DNA of 64,000 nt from Ruminococcus bromii (GCF_002834225.1 NZ_NNSR01000073.1:62001-126000); one strand, 5' to 3'; positions 17,858 through 25,948 are shown, numbered from the stretch's first letter. The notes: generated by a model not told the origin, from the letters alone. Numbers and translations: made by a program.

Positions 17858-18930
17858 AAAGAGTAGGCATTTTAACAAGCGGCGGTGATTGTCAGGGACT
17901 TAACGCAACAATCCGTGCCGTTGCAAAAACACTTTATAATCAGCTTGGCAATGATGTTGAAATCATCGGCATTATTGACGGCTACAGAGGTCTTATCTAC
18001 GGCGAAACAAGAAAGATGAAACCCGAGAATTTTTCGGGTATTCTCACAATGGGCGGTACGATTCTCGGCACATCAAGACAGCCGTTCAAGCTTATGCGTG
18101 TTGTTGACGAGAACAGCGTTGACAAGGTTGAGGCTATGAAGAAGAACTACAAAAAGCTTGGTCTTGACTGTCTTGTTGTACTCGGTGGCAACGGAACTCA
18201 AAAAACCGCAAATCTTCTTCGTGAAGAGGGACTCAATGTGGTTTCACTTCCTAAGACAATCGACAACGACCTTTGGGGTACAGACAAGACATTCGGCTTT
18301 CAGAGTGCCGTTGACATTGCAACAAATGTAATCGACTGTATCCATTCAACCGCAACATCTCACGGCAGAGTTTTCATTATTGAGGTTATGGGACATAAGG
18401 TTGGCTGGCTCACCCTTTATGCAGGTATTGCAGGCGGTGCGGATATTATCCTTATCCCCGAAATTCCGTACGACATCAACTCGGTTGTAAAGACAATCAA
18501 GTCAAGAACCGCAGGCGGTAAGAACTTTTCAATTCTTGCAGTTGCCGAGGGTGCAATTTCAAAAGAAATTGCAGCTTTGCCTAAAAAGCAGAGAAAAGCT
18601 GCTGTTGCAGAGATGAAATATCCGTCAATTTCCTATCAGATTGCCCACGATATTGAGGAGGCAACAGGTCAGGAAACAAGGGTTACAGTACCGGGTCACT
18701 TCCAGAGAGGCGGCAGTCCCGATGCCTATGACCGAGTGATTTCAACTCGTTTCGGCGTTAAAGCCGCAGAGCTTATTATCAATAAAGACTACGGCAAAAT
18801 GGTTGCCCTTGTAAATAATAAGGTAGTTGCCGTTCCGCTTAAGGACATCGCAGGCAAGCTCAAGAGCGTTCCGAAAGACAGCGAGGTTGTTGAAACAGCA
18901 AGAAAAATGGGCATCAGCTTTGGCGAATGA
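17854..18930 (+). CDS. pfk: 6-phosphofructokinase, mixed ATP/PPi clade
   Basis: The protein of 358 residues phosphorylates fructose 6-phosphate. Family motifs are LTSGGDCQGLNA at the N-terminus, GGTILGTSR, GGNGTQKTA, PKTIDNDLWGTD and RVTVPGHFQRGGSP. At the two donor-specificity positions it has Gly in GGNGT (ATP-type) but Lys in PKTIDND (PPi-type; ATP enzymes of the E. coli type have PGTIDND). This places it in the mixed-substrate clade, whose donor cannot be assigned safely by eye. The ATGA overlap with ppk1 is unusual and suggests that glycolysis and polyphosphate metabolism are co-regulated. Confidence 0.93.
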   Translation: MKRVGILTSGGDCQGLNATIRAVAKTLYNQLGNDVEIIGIIDGYRGLIYGETRKMKPENFSGILTMGGTILGTSRQPFKLMRVVDENSVDKVEAMKKNYKKLGLDCLVVLGGNGTQKTANLLREEGLNVVSLPKTIDNDLWGTDKTFGFQSAVDIATNVIDCIHSTATSHGRVFIIEVMGHKVGWLTLYAGIAGGADIILIPEIPYDINSVVKTIKSRTAGGKNFSILAVAEGAISKEIAALPKKQRKAAVAEMKYPSISYQIAHDIEEATGQETRVTVPGHFQRGGSPDAYDRVISTRFGVKAAELIINKDYGKMVALVNNKVVAVPLKDIAGKLKSVPKDSEVVETARKMGISFGE

Positions 18931-18944
18931 TTTTCACCTTTTGG

Positions 18945-18972
18945 TTGACATATGCCTTTGTTATGATAAAAT
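18945..18972 (+). promoter_or_regulatory. promoter of the Fic toxin-antitoxin operon
   Basis: TTGACA at 18945-18950 and TAAAAT at 18967-18972 are separated by 16 bases. They lie 38 bases upstream of the antitoxin start codon, immediately after the pfk stop codon. Confidence 0.65.
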
Positions 18973-19009
18973 GATATGAAGTTCAGATTTCACGAAAGGG
19001 AGTGTTACT

Positions 19010-19186
19010 GTGAACGGTAATAAGCCGATTGAACAGATAATAGAAAATGCTGCCGCATCAGTTGAAATGGAAGGCTATACCATTGACAGCAAAAGCAAAG
19101 AATGGTGTCAAAAATTACTGCGTAACGAAATCACAATGCAGGAATATATTTCACTCGTTAAGAAAAAAGCAGGAGTTAAGGCTTAA
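19010..19186 (+). CDS. VbhA-like antitoxin of Fic toxin
   Basis: This small gene of 58 codons starts with GTG, with GAAAGGGAG 7 bases upstream. It ends in a TAATG overlap with the Fic gene. Residues 17-22 read S-V-E-M-E-G, which fits the inhibitory motif (S/T)xxxE(G/N) that class I Fic antitoxins such as VbhA insert into the ATP pocket of the toxin; the glutamate is E21. The following EWCQKLLRNEITMQEYISL matches the second helical half of the VbhA domain (leaving a gap, then GEIS.DEY in relatives). One-base overlap and shared promoter support a dedicated partner. It would block AMPylation until degraded. Confidence 0.85.
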   Translation: MNGNKPIEQIIENAAASVEMEGYTIDSKSKEWCQKLLRNEITMQEYISLVKKKAGVKA

Positions 19187-19773
19187 TGGCATACAATGTT
19201 AATTCACTTACAGATGATTGTTATCCAAACACTTTATGCTTAATAAATAAATTTGATATAAGAGATGAAGAACAGTTATCTGCGATAGAAGCCGATATTA
19301 CATTTGCAAAATCATCTGAATGGGAACGCAATCCATTGCTTGAAAGTTTTGATTTTAATCACTACAAAGCTATCCATAAGTTTTTATTTGAAGATTTGTA
19401 TTCTTGGGCTGGTGAATTGCGAAGTATTGACATCTCAAAAAAAGGAACTTCATTTTGCAGTGCATATAATCTTGAAGAAATGTGTAGAAAGAGTTTTGAC
19501 TATCTCAAATCAAAACATTTGTTTATAAATTTAGATAAAATAGAGTTTGTTGATGAAATAGTCGATTTTTACTGCACAACAAATATGCTACACCCATTTA
19601 GAGAGGGAAACGGCAGAACACAAAGATTATTTATTTCGCAGTTGATACGGCACAACGGTTATGACTTTAACTTTTCGAATATTGACACAGACGAGTTAAT
19701 GATAGCAACAATTCATTCCGCTAACGGTGTTACAGATTTTTTAAGAGATATATTTTTAAAAAATATAAGGTAG
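19186..19773 (+). CDS. Fic domain toxin (AMPylase)
   Basis: The protein of 195 residues carries the complete Fic motif HPFREGNGRTQR at residues 136-147, with catalytic H136, metal-binding E140 and the nucleotide-binding GNGR. The beta-hairpin 'flap' lies near WAGELRSIDISKKG. It belongs to the short class I Fic proteins, whose inhibitory helix is supplied by a separate antitoxin, matching the gene just upstream. The expected reaction is transfer of AMP from ATP to hydroxyl side chains of target proteins, for example topoisomerases in the VbhT/FicT group. Base composition is AT-richer than that of pfk and dusB, suggesting recent transfer. Confidence 0.93.
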   Translation: MAYNVNSLTDDCYPNTLCLINKFDIRDEEQLSAIEADITFAKSSEWERNPLLESFDFNHYKAIHKFLFEDLYSWAGELRSIDISKKGTSFCSAYNLEEMCRKSFDYLKSKHLFINLDKIEFVDEIVDFYCTTNMLHPFREGNGRTQRLFISQLIRHNGYDFNFSNIDTDELMIATIHSANGVTDFLRDIFLKNIR

Positions 19774-19786
19774 TGTAAGGTGTTCC

Positions 19787-20167
19787 ATGAACAGAGATGT
19801 AATTTTAAACTATGCCCTTAGCACATACGGAACAGAACCCGAATATCCGTGGGAGAACAGTCCCGATAATGCGGTTCTGCGGAATATGATGTCGGGCAAA
19901 TGGTACGCAATAGTTATGCGTGTCAAAAGGCAGATTTTAGGGCTTGACGGTGAGGGCTTTATTGATGTGATGAATGTCAAGTGCGACCCGATTCTTGTCG
20001 GCTCACTCAGATTAAAAAACGGATTTCTGCCTGCCTATCATATGAACAAGGACAAGTGGATAAGTATTTTGCTTGACGGCTCTGTGAGCAAGGAAGAAAT
20101 CTTTCCGCTGATTGACGAAAGCTACAGCCTTGTTATGCCAAAGGCTAAAAAACGCTCAAAAATTTGA
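19787..20167 (+). CDS. MmcQ/YjbR family protein
   Basis: The 126-residue protein fits the MmcQ/YjbR fold: an N-terminal helix (NRDVILNYALSTYGTEPEYPW), the WYAIVMRVKR strand, a central VNVKC.P-type segment (VMNVKCDPILVGSL), and a C-terminal ISILLDGSVSKEEIFPLIDESY. Members are small, often called DNA-binding, without a proven common function. It follows fic by 13 bases and may be cotranscribed, yet the same family is widespread in Firmicutes chromosomes without Fic. Its base composition resembles the core genes, so I treat the proximity as chance. Confidence 0.85.
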   Translation: MNRDVILNYALSTYGTEPEYPWENSPDNAVLRNMMSGKWYAIVMRVKRQILGLDGEGFIDVMNVKCDPILVGSLRLKNGFLPAYHMNKDKWISILLDGSVSKEEIFPLIDESYSLVMPKAKKRSKI

Positions 20168-20180
20168 CATAATAATCAAA

Positions 20181-20218
20181 TCGGAAAATCGGTTTTGCAA
20201 TCGGTTTTCCGACTTTTT
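20181..20218 (+). terminator. terminator after the MmcQ/YjbR gene
   Basis: TCGGAAAA and TTTTCCGA form the stem of a long hairpin with the repeated ATCGGTTTT phrase inside. A run of five T follows. It lies 13 bases after the stop codon. Confidence 0.8.
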
Positions 20219-20261
20219 GTTGTTTGAGCATTAAATGTGTGCAGAAAAATTGTCTGAAATC

Positions 20262-20290
20262 TTGCAATGAACGCTTGCTTTTGCTATAAT
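20262..20290 (+). promoter_or_regulatory. promoter for the acidic surface protein and dusB
   Basis: TTGCAA at 20262-20267 and TATAAT at 20285-20290 are 17 bases apart. The start codon at 20343 lies about 45 bases beyond the expected transcription start. Confidence 0.65.
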
Positions 20291-20342
20291 CGTAGTATAT
20301 GTATGAAAATGTGTGCCACGCAAAACGAACGGGGTATTAAAT

Positions 20343-20864
20343 ATGAAGTCAGATTTTAAGAAAATTTTTAGGAAAAGAATACTTCCGACCTTGCTTGCGG
20401 TTCTTGCACTGTCGGTTTGTTCAATAACAGCCTTTGCGGTAGGAGAGGACGATCCGCAGGTCCCCGACTCACAGTCAGAGCCTGTTGTGACGGAGTATGT
20501 TCCCGATGAAACCGAACCGCAATACACAGAGCCTGTTTATACCGAGCCTGTTTACACCGAAGCGCCTACGACCGAGTATGTTGCGCCCGAAACGGAAGAA
20601 CCCACAACTGAGTATGTTCAGCCTGAAACAACAGAAGCTCCGGTACAGGAAGAAACACAGTATCAGAATCAGTATGTTGAAACTCAGGCACCCGATTCAA
20701 CGGAATTTCAGGCGCCGACAATCGCAAAAACAGTCAGCGAAAAAAAGTATTCCACAAGCTACACGGCGGGAATTGTTTCGTGGATTTGCGTAGGTCTTGG
20801 GATAGTTGTAATTGCGGTTGTGATGATCAGCACAAAAGTCGGTGCAAGAAAAAGAATAAGGTAA
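20343..20864 (+). CDS. secreted/membrane-anchored acidic repeat protein, unknown function
   Basis: The protein has 173 residues from the ATG at 20343 (GGGG-rich ribosome site upstream). A signal peptide (about residues 1-31, ending AFA) is followed by about 95 residues made almost entirely of T, E, P, V, Y and Q. Short repeats of the type TEPVYTEP, TTEYV.PET occur five or six times. A single membrane helix (about 142-163) and a basic end (GARKRIR) finish it. It would stand as a negatively charged stalk on the cell surface. No sortase motif is visible, so anchoring is by the helix. I do not recognise a family. It ends 9 bases before dusB. Confidence 0.7.
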   Translation: MKSDFKKIFRKRILPTLLAVLALSVCSITAFAVGEDDPQVPDSQSEPVVTEYVPDETEPQYTEPVYTEPVYTEAPTTEYVAPETEEPTTEYVQPETTEAPVQEETQYQNQYVETQAPDSTEFQAPTIAKTVSEKKYSTSYTAGIVSWICVGLGIVVIAVVMISTKVGARKRIR

Positions 20865-20873
20865 CAGCATTAA

Positions 20874-21866
20874 ATGTGTAAAAATAAAAATATGAACAAT
20901 CTCAACATCGGCGGCGTTTCGCTGAAATCCCACGCAGTTCTCGCACCCATGGCAGGTGTAAGCGACAGGGCTTACCGTGAGCTTTGCGTAAGATTCGGTG
21001 CGGCATACTGCGTAAGCGAAATGGTCAGCTCAAAGGCGCTTTCTTTCAACAGTAAAAAGAGCGAGGAGCTGATGGAAATTTCAGACTTGGAGCGTCCCTG
21101 CGGAATCCAGATTTTCGGTGATGACCCGAAATGTATGGCTGATGCCGCAAAGCACGCACTTGAAAACAAACCTGATATAATTGACATCAATATGGGATGC
21201 CCTGCTCCAAAGATAAGCTCAAACGGCAGCGGAAGTGCATTGATGAAAAATCCTCGGCTTTGCGGAGAAATCGTCAAGGCTGTGACAGCCGTTACCGACA
21301 CCCCCGTAACCGTAAAAATCCGCAAGGGTTGGGACGATGACAGCGTAAATGCCGTTGAAGTTGCAAAAATCTGCGAATCGGCAGGTGCGGCGGCAATCAC
21401 CGTTCACGGCAGAACAAGACAGCAGTATTACAAGCCTCCCGTTGATTACGGTATCATAAGGGCTGTAAGAGAATCCGTCAGCGTTCCCGTAATAGCAAAC
21501 GGCGACATCGACAGTGCCGAAAAGGCAAAGGAGGTTATGGACATCACGGGCTGTGACCTTGTTATGATCGGCAGGGCAACGCTCGGAAATCCGTGGATTT
21601 TCTCGCAGATTAACGCATACCTTGAAAACCCGAATGTTAAAATTCACACTCCCGACCTTGAAGAAAGGCTCGGTGTAATGATTGAACATATCGGCAAAAT
21701 GGTTGAATACAAGGGTGAGCATATGGCAATGCTTCAGGCAAGAAAACTTGTAGTCGGCTATTTCAAAGGCATGAAGGGTGCGGCAGCTTTGAGAAACGAA
21801 GCAGGAAAAATTAAAACGCTTGATGATTTGTACGAATTAAGGCAAAAAGCCCTTTCGCTGCAATGA
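20874..21866 (+). CDS. dusB: tRNA-dihydrouridine synthase
   Basis: The FMN enzyme of 330 residues reduces uridines in the D-loop of tRNA. Family marks are VLAPMAGVSDRAYRELC, NMGCPAPKI, the KIRKGWDD region, AAITVHGRTRQQYY, VIANGDI and the DLVMIGRATLGNPW phosphate-binding loop; the catalytic cysteine lies in NMGCPAP. The frame has two possible starts (20874 and 20892). The second begins closer to the conserved IGGVSLKSHAVLAPM and neither has a strong ribosome site. It lies between the acidic surface protein and glyA on the plus strand. Confidence 0.96.
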   Translation: MCKNKNMNNLNIGGVSLKSHAVLAPMAGVSDRAYRELCVRFGAAYCVSEMVSSKALSFNSKKSEELMEISDLERPCGIQIFGDDPKCMADAAKHALENKPDIIDINMGCPAPKISSNGSGSALMKNPRLCGEIVKAVTAVTDTPVTVKIRKGWDDDSVNAVEVAKICESAGAAAITVHGRTRQQYYKPPVDYGIIRAVRESVSVPVIANGDIDSAEKAKEVMDITGCDLVMIGRATLGNPWIFSQINAYLENPNVKIHTPDLEERLGVMIEHIGKMVEYKGEHMAMLQARKLVVGYFKGMKGAAALRNEAGKIKTLDDLYELRQKALSLQ

Positions 21867-21924
21867 CATAAATTCAAACAGGATACACAGTATTCTAAAA
21901 TAAAAATATAAGGGGAATGTAACA

Positions 21925-23181
21925 ATGAGTGAAAAAACAAATATCGCTACTCTTGATTACCTCAACGAGTACGATCCCGCAATCGGTAACGCAATGACAG
22001 ACGAGCTTAAAAGACAGCGCAGAAACCTTGAACTTATCGCAAGTGAAAACATCGTTTCTCCGGCAGTTATGGCTGCAATGGGCAGCCTGCTCACAAACAA
22101 ATATGCCGAGGGTTATCCGGGAAAGAGATACTACGGCGGTTGTCGGTGCGTTGATGTAGTTGAAGAAATTGCCCGTCAGCGTGCGTGTGAGCTTTTCGGT
22201 GCCGAACACGCAAATGTTCAGCCTCACTCAGGCGCTCAGGCTAACACAGCGGTATATTTTGCAATGCTTAATCCAGGTGATACGGTAATGGGTATGAACC
22301 TTAACGAAGGCGGTCACCTTACACACGGTTCACCTGTTAATATTTCAGGTAAATACTTCAATTTTGTTCCATACGGTGTTGATCCCGAAACGCACAGAAT
22401 TGATTATGATAAGGTTCTTGAAATTGCAAAGGAATGCAAGCCTAAGATGATTGTTGCAGGTGCGTCTGCTTACCCAAGAATCATTGATTTTGCAAAGCTC
22501 CGTGAGATTGCCGACGCAGTAGGCGCATATCTTATGGTCGATATGGCTCACATCGCAGGTCTTGTTGCCGCAGGTGTTCATCCGAACCCTGTTCCGTATT
22601 GTGAGTTCGTTACAACAACAACACACAAAACTCTCCGCGGTCCTCGCGGCGGTCTTATCCTCTGCCGTGAAGAATTTGCAAAGCAGATTGACAAGGCTAT
22701 CTTCCCCGGTACACAGGGCGGTCCTCTTATGCACATCATCGCCGCAAAAGCTGTTTGCTTCGGCGAGGCATTAAAGCCTGAGTTCAAGGAGTACGGCAAA
22801 AAGATTGTTTCTAACTGTAAGGCTCTTGCAGACGGACTTCTCAAGAGAGGCAACAAGCTTGTTTCAGGCGGTACGGACAACCATGTTCTTCTTATGGATC
22901 TCCGTGACACAGATGTAACCGGCAAGGAGCTTGAGGCTCGTCTTGACGATTGCTACATCACAGTAAATAAGAACACAATTCCGGGCGAACCTCGTTCACC
23001 GTTCGTAACAAGCGGTGTAAGAATCGGTACTGCCGCTGTTACAACAAGAGGTCTTAACGAGGAAGATATGGACAAGATTGCCGAGTACATCACCCTCGTT
23101 CTTAACGACTATGAAAACAGCAAGGAAAAGGTTAGAGCAGGCGTTGAAGAAATCTGCAAAAAATATCCGCTCTACGAGTAA
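21925..23181 (+). CDS. glyA: serine hydroxymethyltransferase
   Basis: The PLP enzyme of 418 residues interconverts serine and glycine and charges tetrahydrofolate with one carbon. Motifs present are the [15 protein letters not shown] start, [15 protein letters not shown], the PLP lysine in [15 protein letters not shown], and [13 protein letters not shown] near the C-terminus as [12 protein letters not shown]. Length is standard. An AAGGGGA ribosome site precedes the ATG. A strong terminator follows at 23277-23314, so it ends its transcription unit. Confidence 0.98.
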   Translation: MSEKTNIATLDYLNEYDPAIGNAMTDELKRQRRNLELIASENIVSPAVMAAMGSLLTNKYAEGYPGKRYYGGCRCVDVVEEIARQRACELFGAEHANVQPHSGAQANTAVYFAMLNPGDTVMGMNLNEGGHLTHGSPVNISGKYFNFVPYGVDPETHRIDYDKVLEIAKECKPKMIVAGASAYPRIIDFAKLREIADAVGAYLMVDMAHIAGLVAAGVHPNPVPYCEFVTTTTHKTLRGPRGGLILCREEFAKQIDKAIFPGTQGGPLMHIIAAKAVCFGEALKPEFKEYGKKIVSNCKALADGLLKRGNKLVSGGTDNHVLLMDLRDTDVTGKELEARLDDCYITVNKNTIPGEPRSPFVTSGVRIGTAAVTTRGLNEEDMDKIAEYITLVLNDYENSKEKVRAGVEEICKKYPLYE

Positions 23182-23276
23182 TTTTTTTCAATAGCGCAGT
23201 AATACCGTAACCGTTTTTCTGCGGATTTTAATAAAAATTATGTGGCTGTGAAAAAACAGCCTTACAAAAACAGGAA

Positions 23277-23314
23277 GGCACATAACCGAGAACGATGACG
23301 GTTATGTGCCTTTT
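23277..23314 (+). terminator. terminator downstream of glyA
   Basis: A perfect 12-base stem, GGCACATAACCG at 23277-23288 with CGGTTATGTGCC at 23299-23310, encloses a 10-base loop and is followed by TTTT. Confidence 0.88.
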
Positions 23315-23460
23315 GCACGGATTTTATTATGCTAAAGCATATGAGTATAAAATTCCCTAATCACGGAAAAATGTGGGATAATCAAAAGTAAATATTGAAA
23401 AAGAGCATAGGAAGCTCCAAAATTGTAGTTGAAGAGACAAACAATGAAGGAGAGAAACCT

Positions 23461-23652
23461 ATGCTCTATTTAGATGATATCGAAGCCAAATTTGAAAGTC
23501 AAGGATTTAAAGGAACACATATAGGAATCAACCCTAATAAAGATAAAAGCGTACTGTTTTTGGAGAGCTTAAGATCAACGCAGACAGTCCGGTGCCCTTA
23601 TTGTGGAGGCAGTGTATGCATTTATGAAAACGGACATCTGCGTTGTAAATAG
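23461..23652 (+). pseudogene. ISL3-type transposase remnant, N-terminus only
   Basis: About 64 codons from the ATG at 23461 (upstream in-frame extension to 23395) resemble the start of ISL3 family transposases. A short N-terminal helix is followed by the zinc-knuckle entrance VRCPYCGGSV....NGHLRCK. A whole transposase is about 400 residues or more, so only the first sixth remains. The stop TAG follows directly after the second half of the knuckle. No terminal inverted repeat could be paired by eye. It lies just outside the left end of the island and may mark an earlier insertion at the same spot. Confidence 0.55.
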
Positions 23653-24115
23653 ATGTGACCCAATTTGTGCAAAAAAGCCGTTCTATGGTACAGCGTTTTT
23701 GTCCGCCTTTGTCAAGAAAAGTGTGTAAGTTTTAAAAATCATAAATTGAATTCCTAATCATAAATAATATTACAATAATTCAGTAGGCGAAATTTAAATT
23801 ATACTCAATTTCCTATGATTTATAAACCATAATATATTGTTACACTATAAATGTATCAAAAAACGGCTTAAACACTGTTGTTTAAGCCGTTTTTGCTTGG
23901 CAGGGGCAGAAGGACTCGAAGCGGAATGGGGATTTAATCAAATGTTATTTAATCACCCACACTGTTATATAGTTTTATATTCTGTTTTTGGATTGGAAAT
24001 CAGATACCCCTGCATAATAGTATAGATCATAATGTAAAATCATTTTGGTATAATTTTGGTAGAAAAATGGTAGAAGAATTGCCCGCTGAATTATTCTGAA
24101 ACAGGAGTTTGAATT
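23653..24115. other. left junction region of the island
   Basis: This 463-base stretch has no gene. It holds AT-rich sequence (23740-23860), a copy of the tRNA-Trp terminator hairpin (23859-23894), the attL repeat (23879-23916) and, inside the island, a short direct repeat of TTTTGGTA/ATGGTAGAA near 24042-24075 that precedes the first island gene. Confidence 0.6.
23879..23916. repeat. attL: direct repeat of tRNA-Trp 3' end and terminator arm
   Basis: These 38 bases are identical to 39285-39322. They comprise the descending arm of the tRNA terminator, the CCA end and the first 19 bases of the tRNA 3' end (minus-strand sense). Beyond them the match continues as CNGAA with one mismatch and then stops. 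The ascending terminator arm upstream (AAAAAACGGCTTAAAC) is also shared. The rest of the tRNA is missing here, so this is a displaced fragment, as left by an integrase that targets a tRNA 3' end. Confidence 0.85.
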
Positions 24116-24292
24116 ATGAGAGATACATATCATATTTACCTCACAGCAGAGGAACGTAGAGTCGTTATCAACAGCCTGATTGAATTGAGAAACGATCTCA
24201 TTTCACGAGGTAAGTACACCGACATCATAGATGAACTCATAATCAAGTTCACTAAAGCTAAAGTCAAGAAAATCAAGATTAAGGAGGTCTAA
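24116..24292 (+). CDS. small island protein preceding TnpV
   Basis: A 58-residue frame starts at ATG 24116 with a CAGGAG ribosome site. It reads MRDTYHIYLTAEERRVV at its start, continues with a helical middle and ends in a lysine-rich tail (KAKVKKIKIKEV). The tnpV ribosome site AAGGAGGT lies within its last codons, and tnpV begins 2 bases after its stop, so the two are translationally linked. Small proteins of this shape are commonly found directly before tnpV in mobile elements of Clostridia. Its function is not known to me. Confidence 0.7.
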   Translation: MRDTYHIYLTAEERRVVINSLIELRNDLISRGKYTDIIDELIIKFTKAKVKKIKIKEV

Positions 24293-24294
24293 TA

Positions 24295-24645
24295 ATGGAG
24301 ATTACATATACAATGCAGGGCGACTATTTGCTGCCGAACTTAACACTGCCCGAACAGGATAGCCGTCCGATCGGCTTGTGGGGACAACAACACCTTCGCT
24401 ATATAAAACGAAGTCGCCCGATTCTCTACACCAACCTGCTCACTAAATGCAAGCTGAATGAGTATCTTGCTGACATTGATGAACAGGCGCAGAAGATGTA
24501 CGACGAGCTTGTGCAGGCTTTCGCAAAGGAAGAAGGCTGCACCGAACAACTCAAAGCAACAGACCAGTTGCTGTGGGTACGCAATATGAATAATGCTGTT
24601 CAGCGAGCGAGAGAAGTTGTGAACGCTGAAATAATCTATAATTAA
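24295..24645 (+). CDS. tnpV: TnpV family transposon-encoded protein
   Basis: The 116-residue protein matches the TnpV family known from Tn4451-like elements: YTMQGDYLLPNLTLP, then IGLWGQQHLRYIKRSRP, and a C-terminal helical part with WVRNMNNAVQRAREVV. The family is a marker of integrative elements in Clostridia; its function in the transposition cycle is unclear. It lies about 380 bases inside attL. No large serine recombinase of the TnpX kind accompanies it here. Confidence 0.88.
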   Translation: MEITYTMQGDYLLPNLTLPEQDSRPIGLWGQQHLRYIKRSRPILYTNLLTKCKLNEYLADIDEQAQKMYDELVQAFAKEEGCTEQLKATDQLLWVRNMNNAVQRAREVVNAEIIYN

Positions 24646-24719
24646 CACAAATGCCGATGTGGTTCTTAATTGAATTACATCAGCTTTTGTTTTTTAGGTG
24701 ATTTTCTAAAAGCGTATTC

Positions 24720-24959
24720 TTATTTATCTTTCAGTTCAATCGAAATATCTATGCCAAGTGCGTCAAATATTCTTATTAAAGTATCAAGAGAGATATTTTG
24801 ACGTCCGCTTTCAATGCGACAGATATTTGAGCGGTGCATTCCGGTAAGTTTAGCCAGTTGCGTTTGAGAAAACCCTTTTTCGAGCCTTACTTGAGCTATT
24901 TTTGATATAATTGCTTGACGCTTTTTAACTACATCATCACTTGTTCTGATATGAATCAC
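24720..24959 (-). CDS. XRE-family helix-turn-helix protein (HigA/antitoxin-like)
   Basis: The 79-residue protein is a helix-turn-helix module: KIAQVRLEKGFSQTQLAKLTGMHRSNICRIE is the DNA-binding unit, followed by the NISLDTLIRIFDALG helix and a final hydrophobic strand ISIELKDK. This layout is that of HigA-type antitoxins, whose toxin is normally encoded next to them. No HigB/RelE-like frame lies adjacent, so it may be an orphan antitoxin or a regulator. The start codon overlaps no other gene. Confidence 0.82.
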   Translation of the reverse strand: MIHIRTSDDVVKKRQAIISKIAQVRLEKGFSQTQLAKLTGMHRSNICRIESGRQNISLDTLIRIFDALGIDISIELKDK

Positions 24960-25052
24960 CTCGCCGAATTGTTATCATATATGATAACAGCATAATGGTT
25001 AAACACAAACTTTCTTCATACAGAAATACAAAACTGTAACCGAAAAGTAGAA

Positions 25053-25520
25053 TCATTCAAAAAGATTGACGATATTTGAACTTGACTTTTTTGCGTATCG
25101 AAGCGTTTGATAAGCACCGCCGCTCTTATGCGTAACGCAGAAAACGCACAAATCGGAACGGTCAACCATTGCTCTGTTTCGGATTTGAATAGCAGATTTC
25201 GGGTGAGCATTAGCGGATTGCTCGCAGACCTCAACAGAATCGTAGTAGTTATCATAGCATTTCCTGTTCTTGATATAATCCGATTTCAGATAAGGCATAA
25301 CCCAAGTGACAGAGCAGTTGGCTGTATCCAAGTGCTTTCTGCAACGTCGAATTGCAGAGGTAACAAGTTGGTCAAACTCGCCGTCACGTCCGACGAGAAA
25401 TTCGACATATTCGTGTTCATTAAGCAACTTATCTATTAGCCGTTCAATCCTTTGTTCAACTATCCTAAAATCATCTATCTGACGATGCCCGAAAAAGCAA
25501 ACCGTATAAACTGAAAACAT
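25053..25520 (-). CDS. SLOG-fold protein (DUF1273/YpsA-like)
   Basis: The protein of 155 residues starts with a hydrophobic strand ending in FFGHRQID. It continues with FLVGRDGEFDQLVTSAIRRC, the glycine-containing loop of the DprA/SLOG Rossmann fold, and ends with RNRAMVDRSDLCVFCV...GGAYQTLRYA. SLOG proteins bind nucleotides or nucleotide-derived ligands, and many occur in mobile elements. It diverges from the XRE gene at 25647, with operator-like repeats between. No nuclease or effector domain is attached, so the role remains open. Confidence 0.8.
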   Translation of the reverse strand: MFSVYTVCFFGHRQIDDFRIVEQRIERLIDKLLNEHEYVEFLVGRDGEFDQLVTSAIRRCRKHLDTANCSVTWVMPYLKSDYIKNRKCYDNYYDSVEVCEQSANAHPKSAIQIRNRAMVDRSDLCVFCVTHKSGGAYQTLRYAKKSSSNIVNLFE

Positions 25521-25533
25521 AATAATCTCCTTT

Positions 25534-25632
25534 GTGGGATATATCGTAAATTATAACACATAATCTTTATAATTGCGATATATCCCACACGATTTATCGC
25601 ACATTTTTGTAGAATTGAATTACGATAAATCG
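25534..25632. promoter_or_regulatory. operator region between the SLOG and XRE genes
   Basis: A perfect 13-base inverted repeat, GTGGGATATATCG (25534-25546) with CGATATATCCCAC (25576-25588), is extended inward by an imperfect TAAATTATA/TATAATTG pair. Next to it are CGATTTATCG (25590-25599) and CGATAAATCG (25623-25632), the same site in opposite orientation. All share the half-site CGATA. This is the layout expected for autoregulation of two divergent genes by the XRE protein. Confidence 0.7.
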
Positions 25633-25646
25633 CAAAGGAGAAGGCT

Positions 25647-25889
25647 ATGAGAACAAAAGAAGCTGTTGCGCAGCGCATTTTGGAGCTGTGCCGTGAGAGA
25701 AACATTGCTGTCAATGCCCTTGCAAATATTTCAGGCGTGTCGCCGTCAACCATATACAGTATGCTCAATCAAAAGAGCCAGAATCCGGGCGTGGTGTCCA
25801 TCAAGAAAATCTGCGACGGTTTGGAAATCACTGTTCGACAATTCTTTGACAGCCCGCTGTTTGATGAAACCGAACAAGAGATAAAATAA
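25647..25889 (+). CDS. XRE-family transcriptional regulator
   Basis: An 80-residue helix-turn-helix protein: RILELCRERNIAVNALANISGVSPSTIYSMLN is the DNA-binding part, and VSIKKICDGLEITVRQFFDSPLF is the stabilising C-terminal helix pair. A ribosome site AAAGGAGAA precedes the ATG. It is divergent from the SLOG gene and adjacent to paired CGATAAATCG sites, which it probably binds. Such regulators are common in Clostridia integrative elements. Confidence 0.87.
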   Translation: MRTKEAVAQRILELCRERNIAVNALANISGVSPSTIYSMLNQKSQNPGVVSIKKICDGLEITVRQFFDSPLFDETEQEIK

Positions 25890-25948
25890 AACGAGCGTGT
25901 AAGCAGGAGTTATAGTTGCTTACACGCTTTTTGATTTTAGCAAATAAT

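Noticed and set aside
20300..20342. GCCACGCAAA-like phrase as part of a c-di-GMP riboswitch
   Set aside because: Only a short resemblance; the other conserved parts of the GEMM structure are missing.
24720..24959. HigBA-type toxin-antitoxin pair
   Set aside because: The XRE protein is antitoxin-like, but no adjacent HigB/RelE-like frame could be found on either side.
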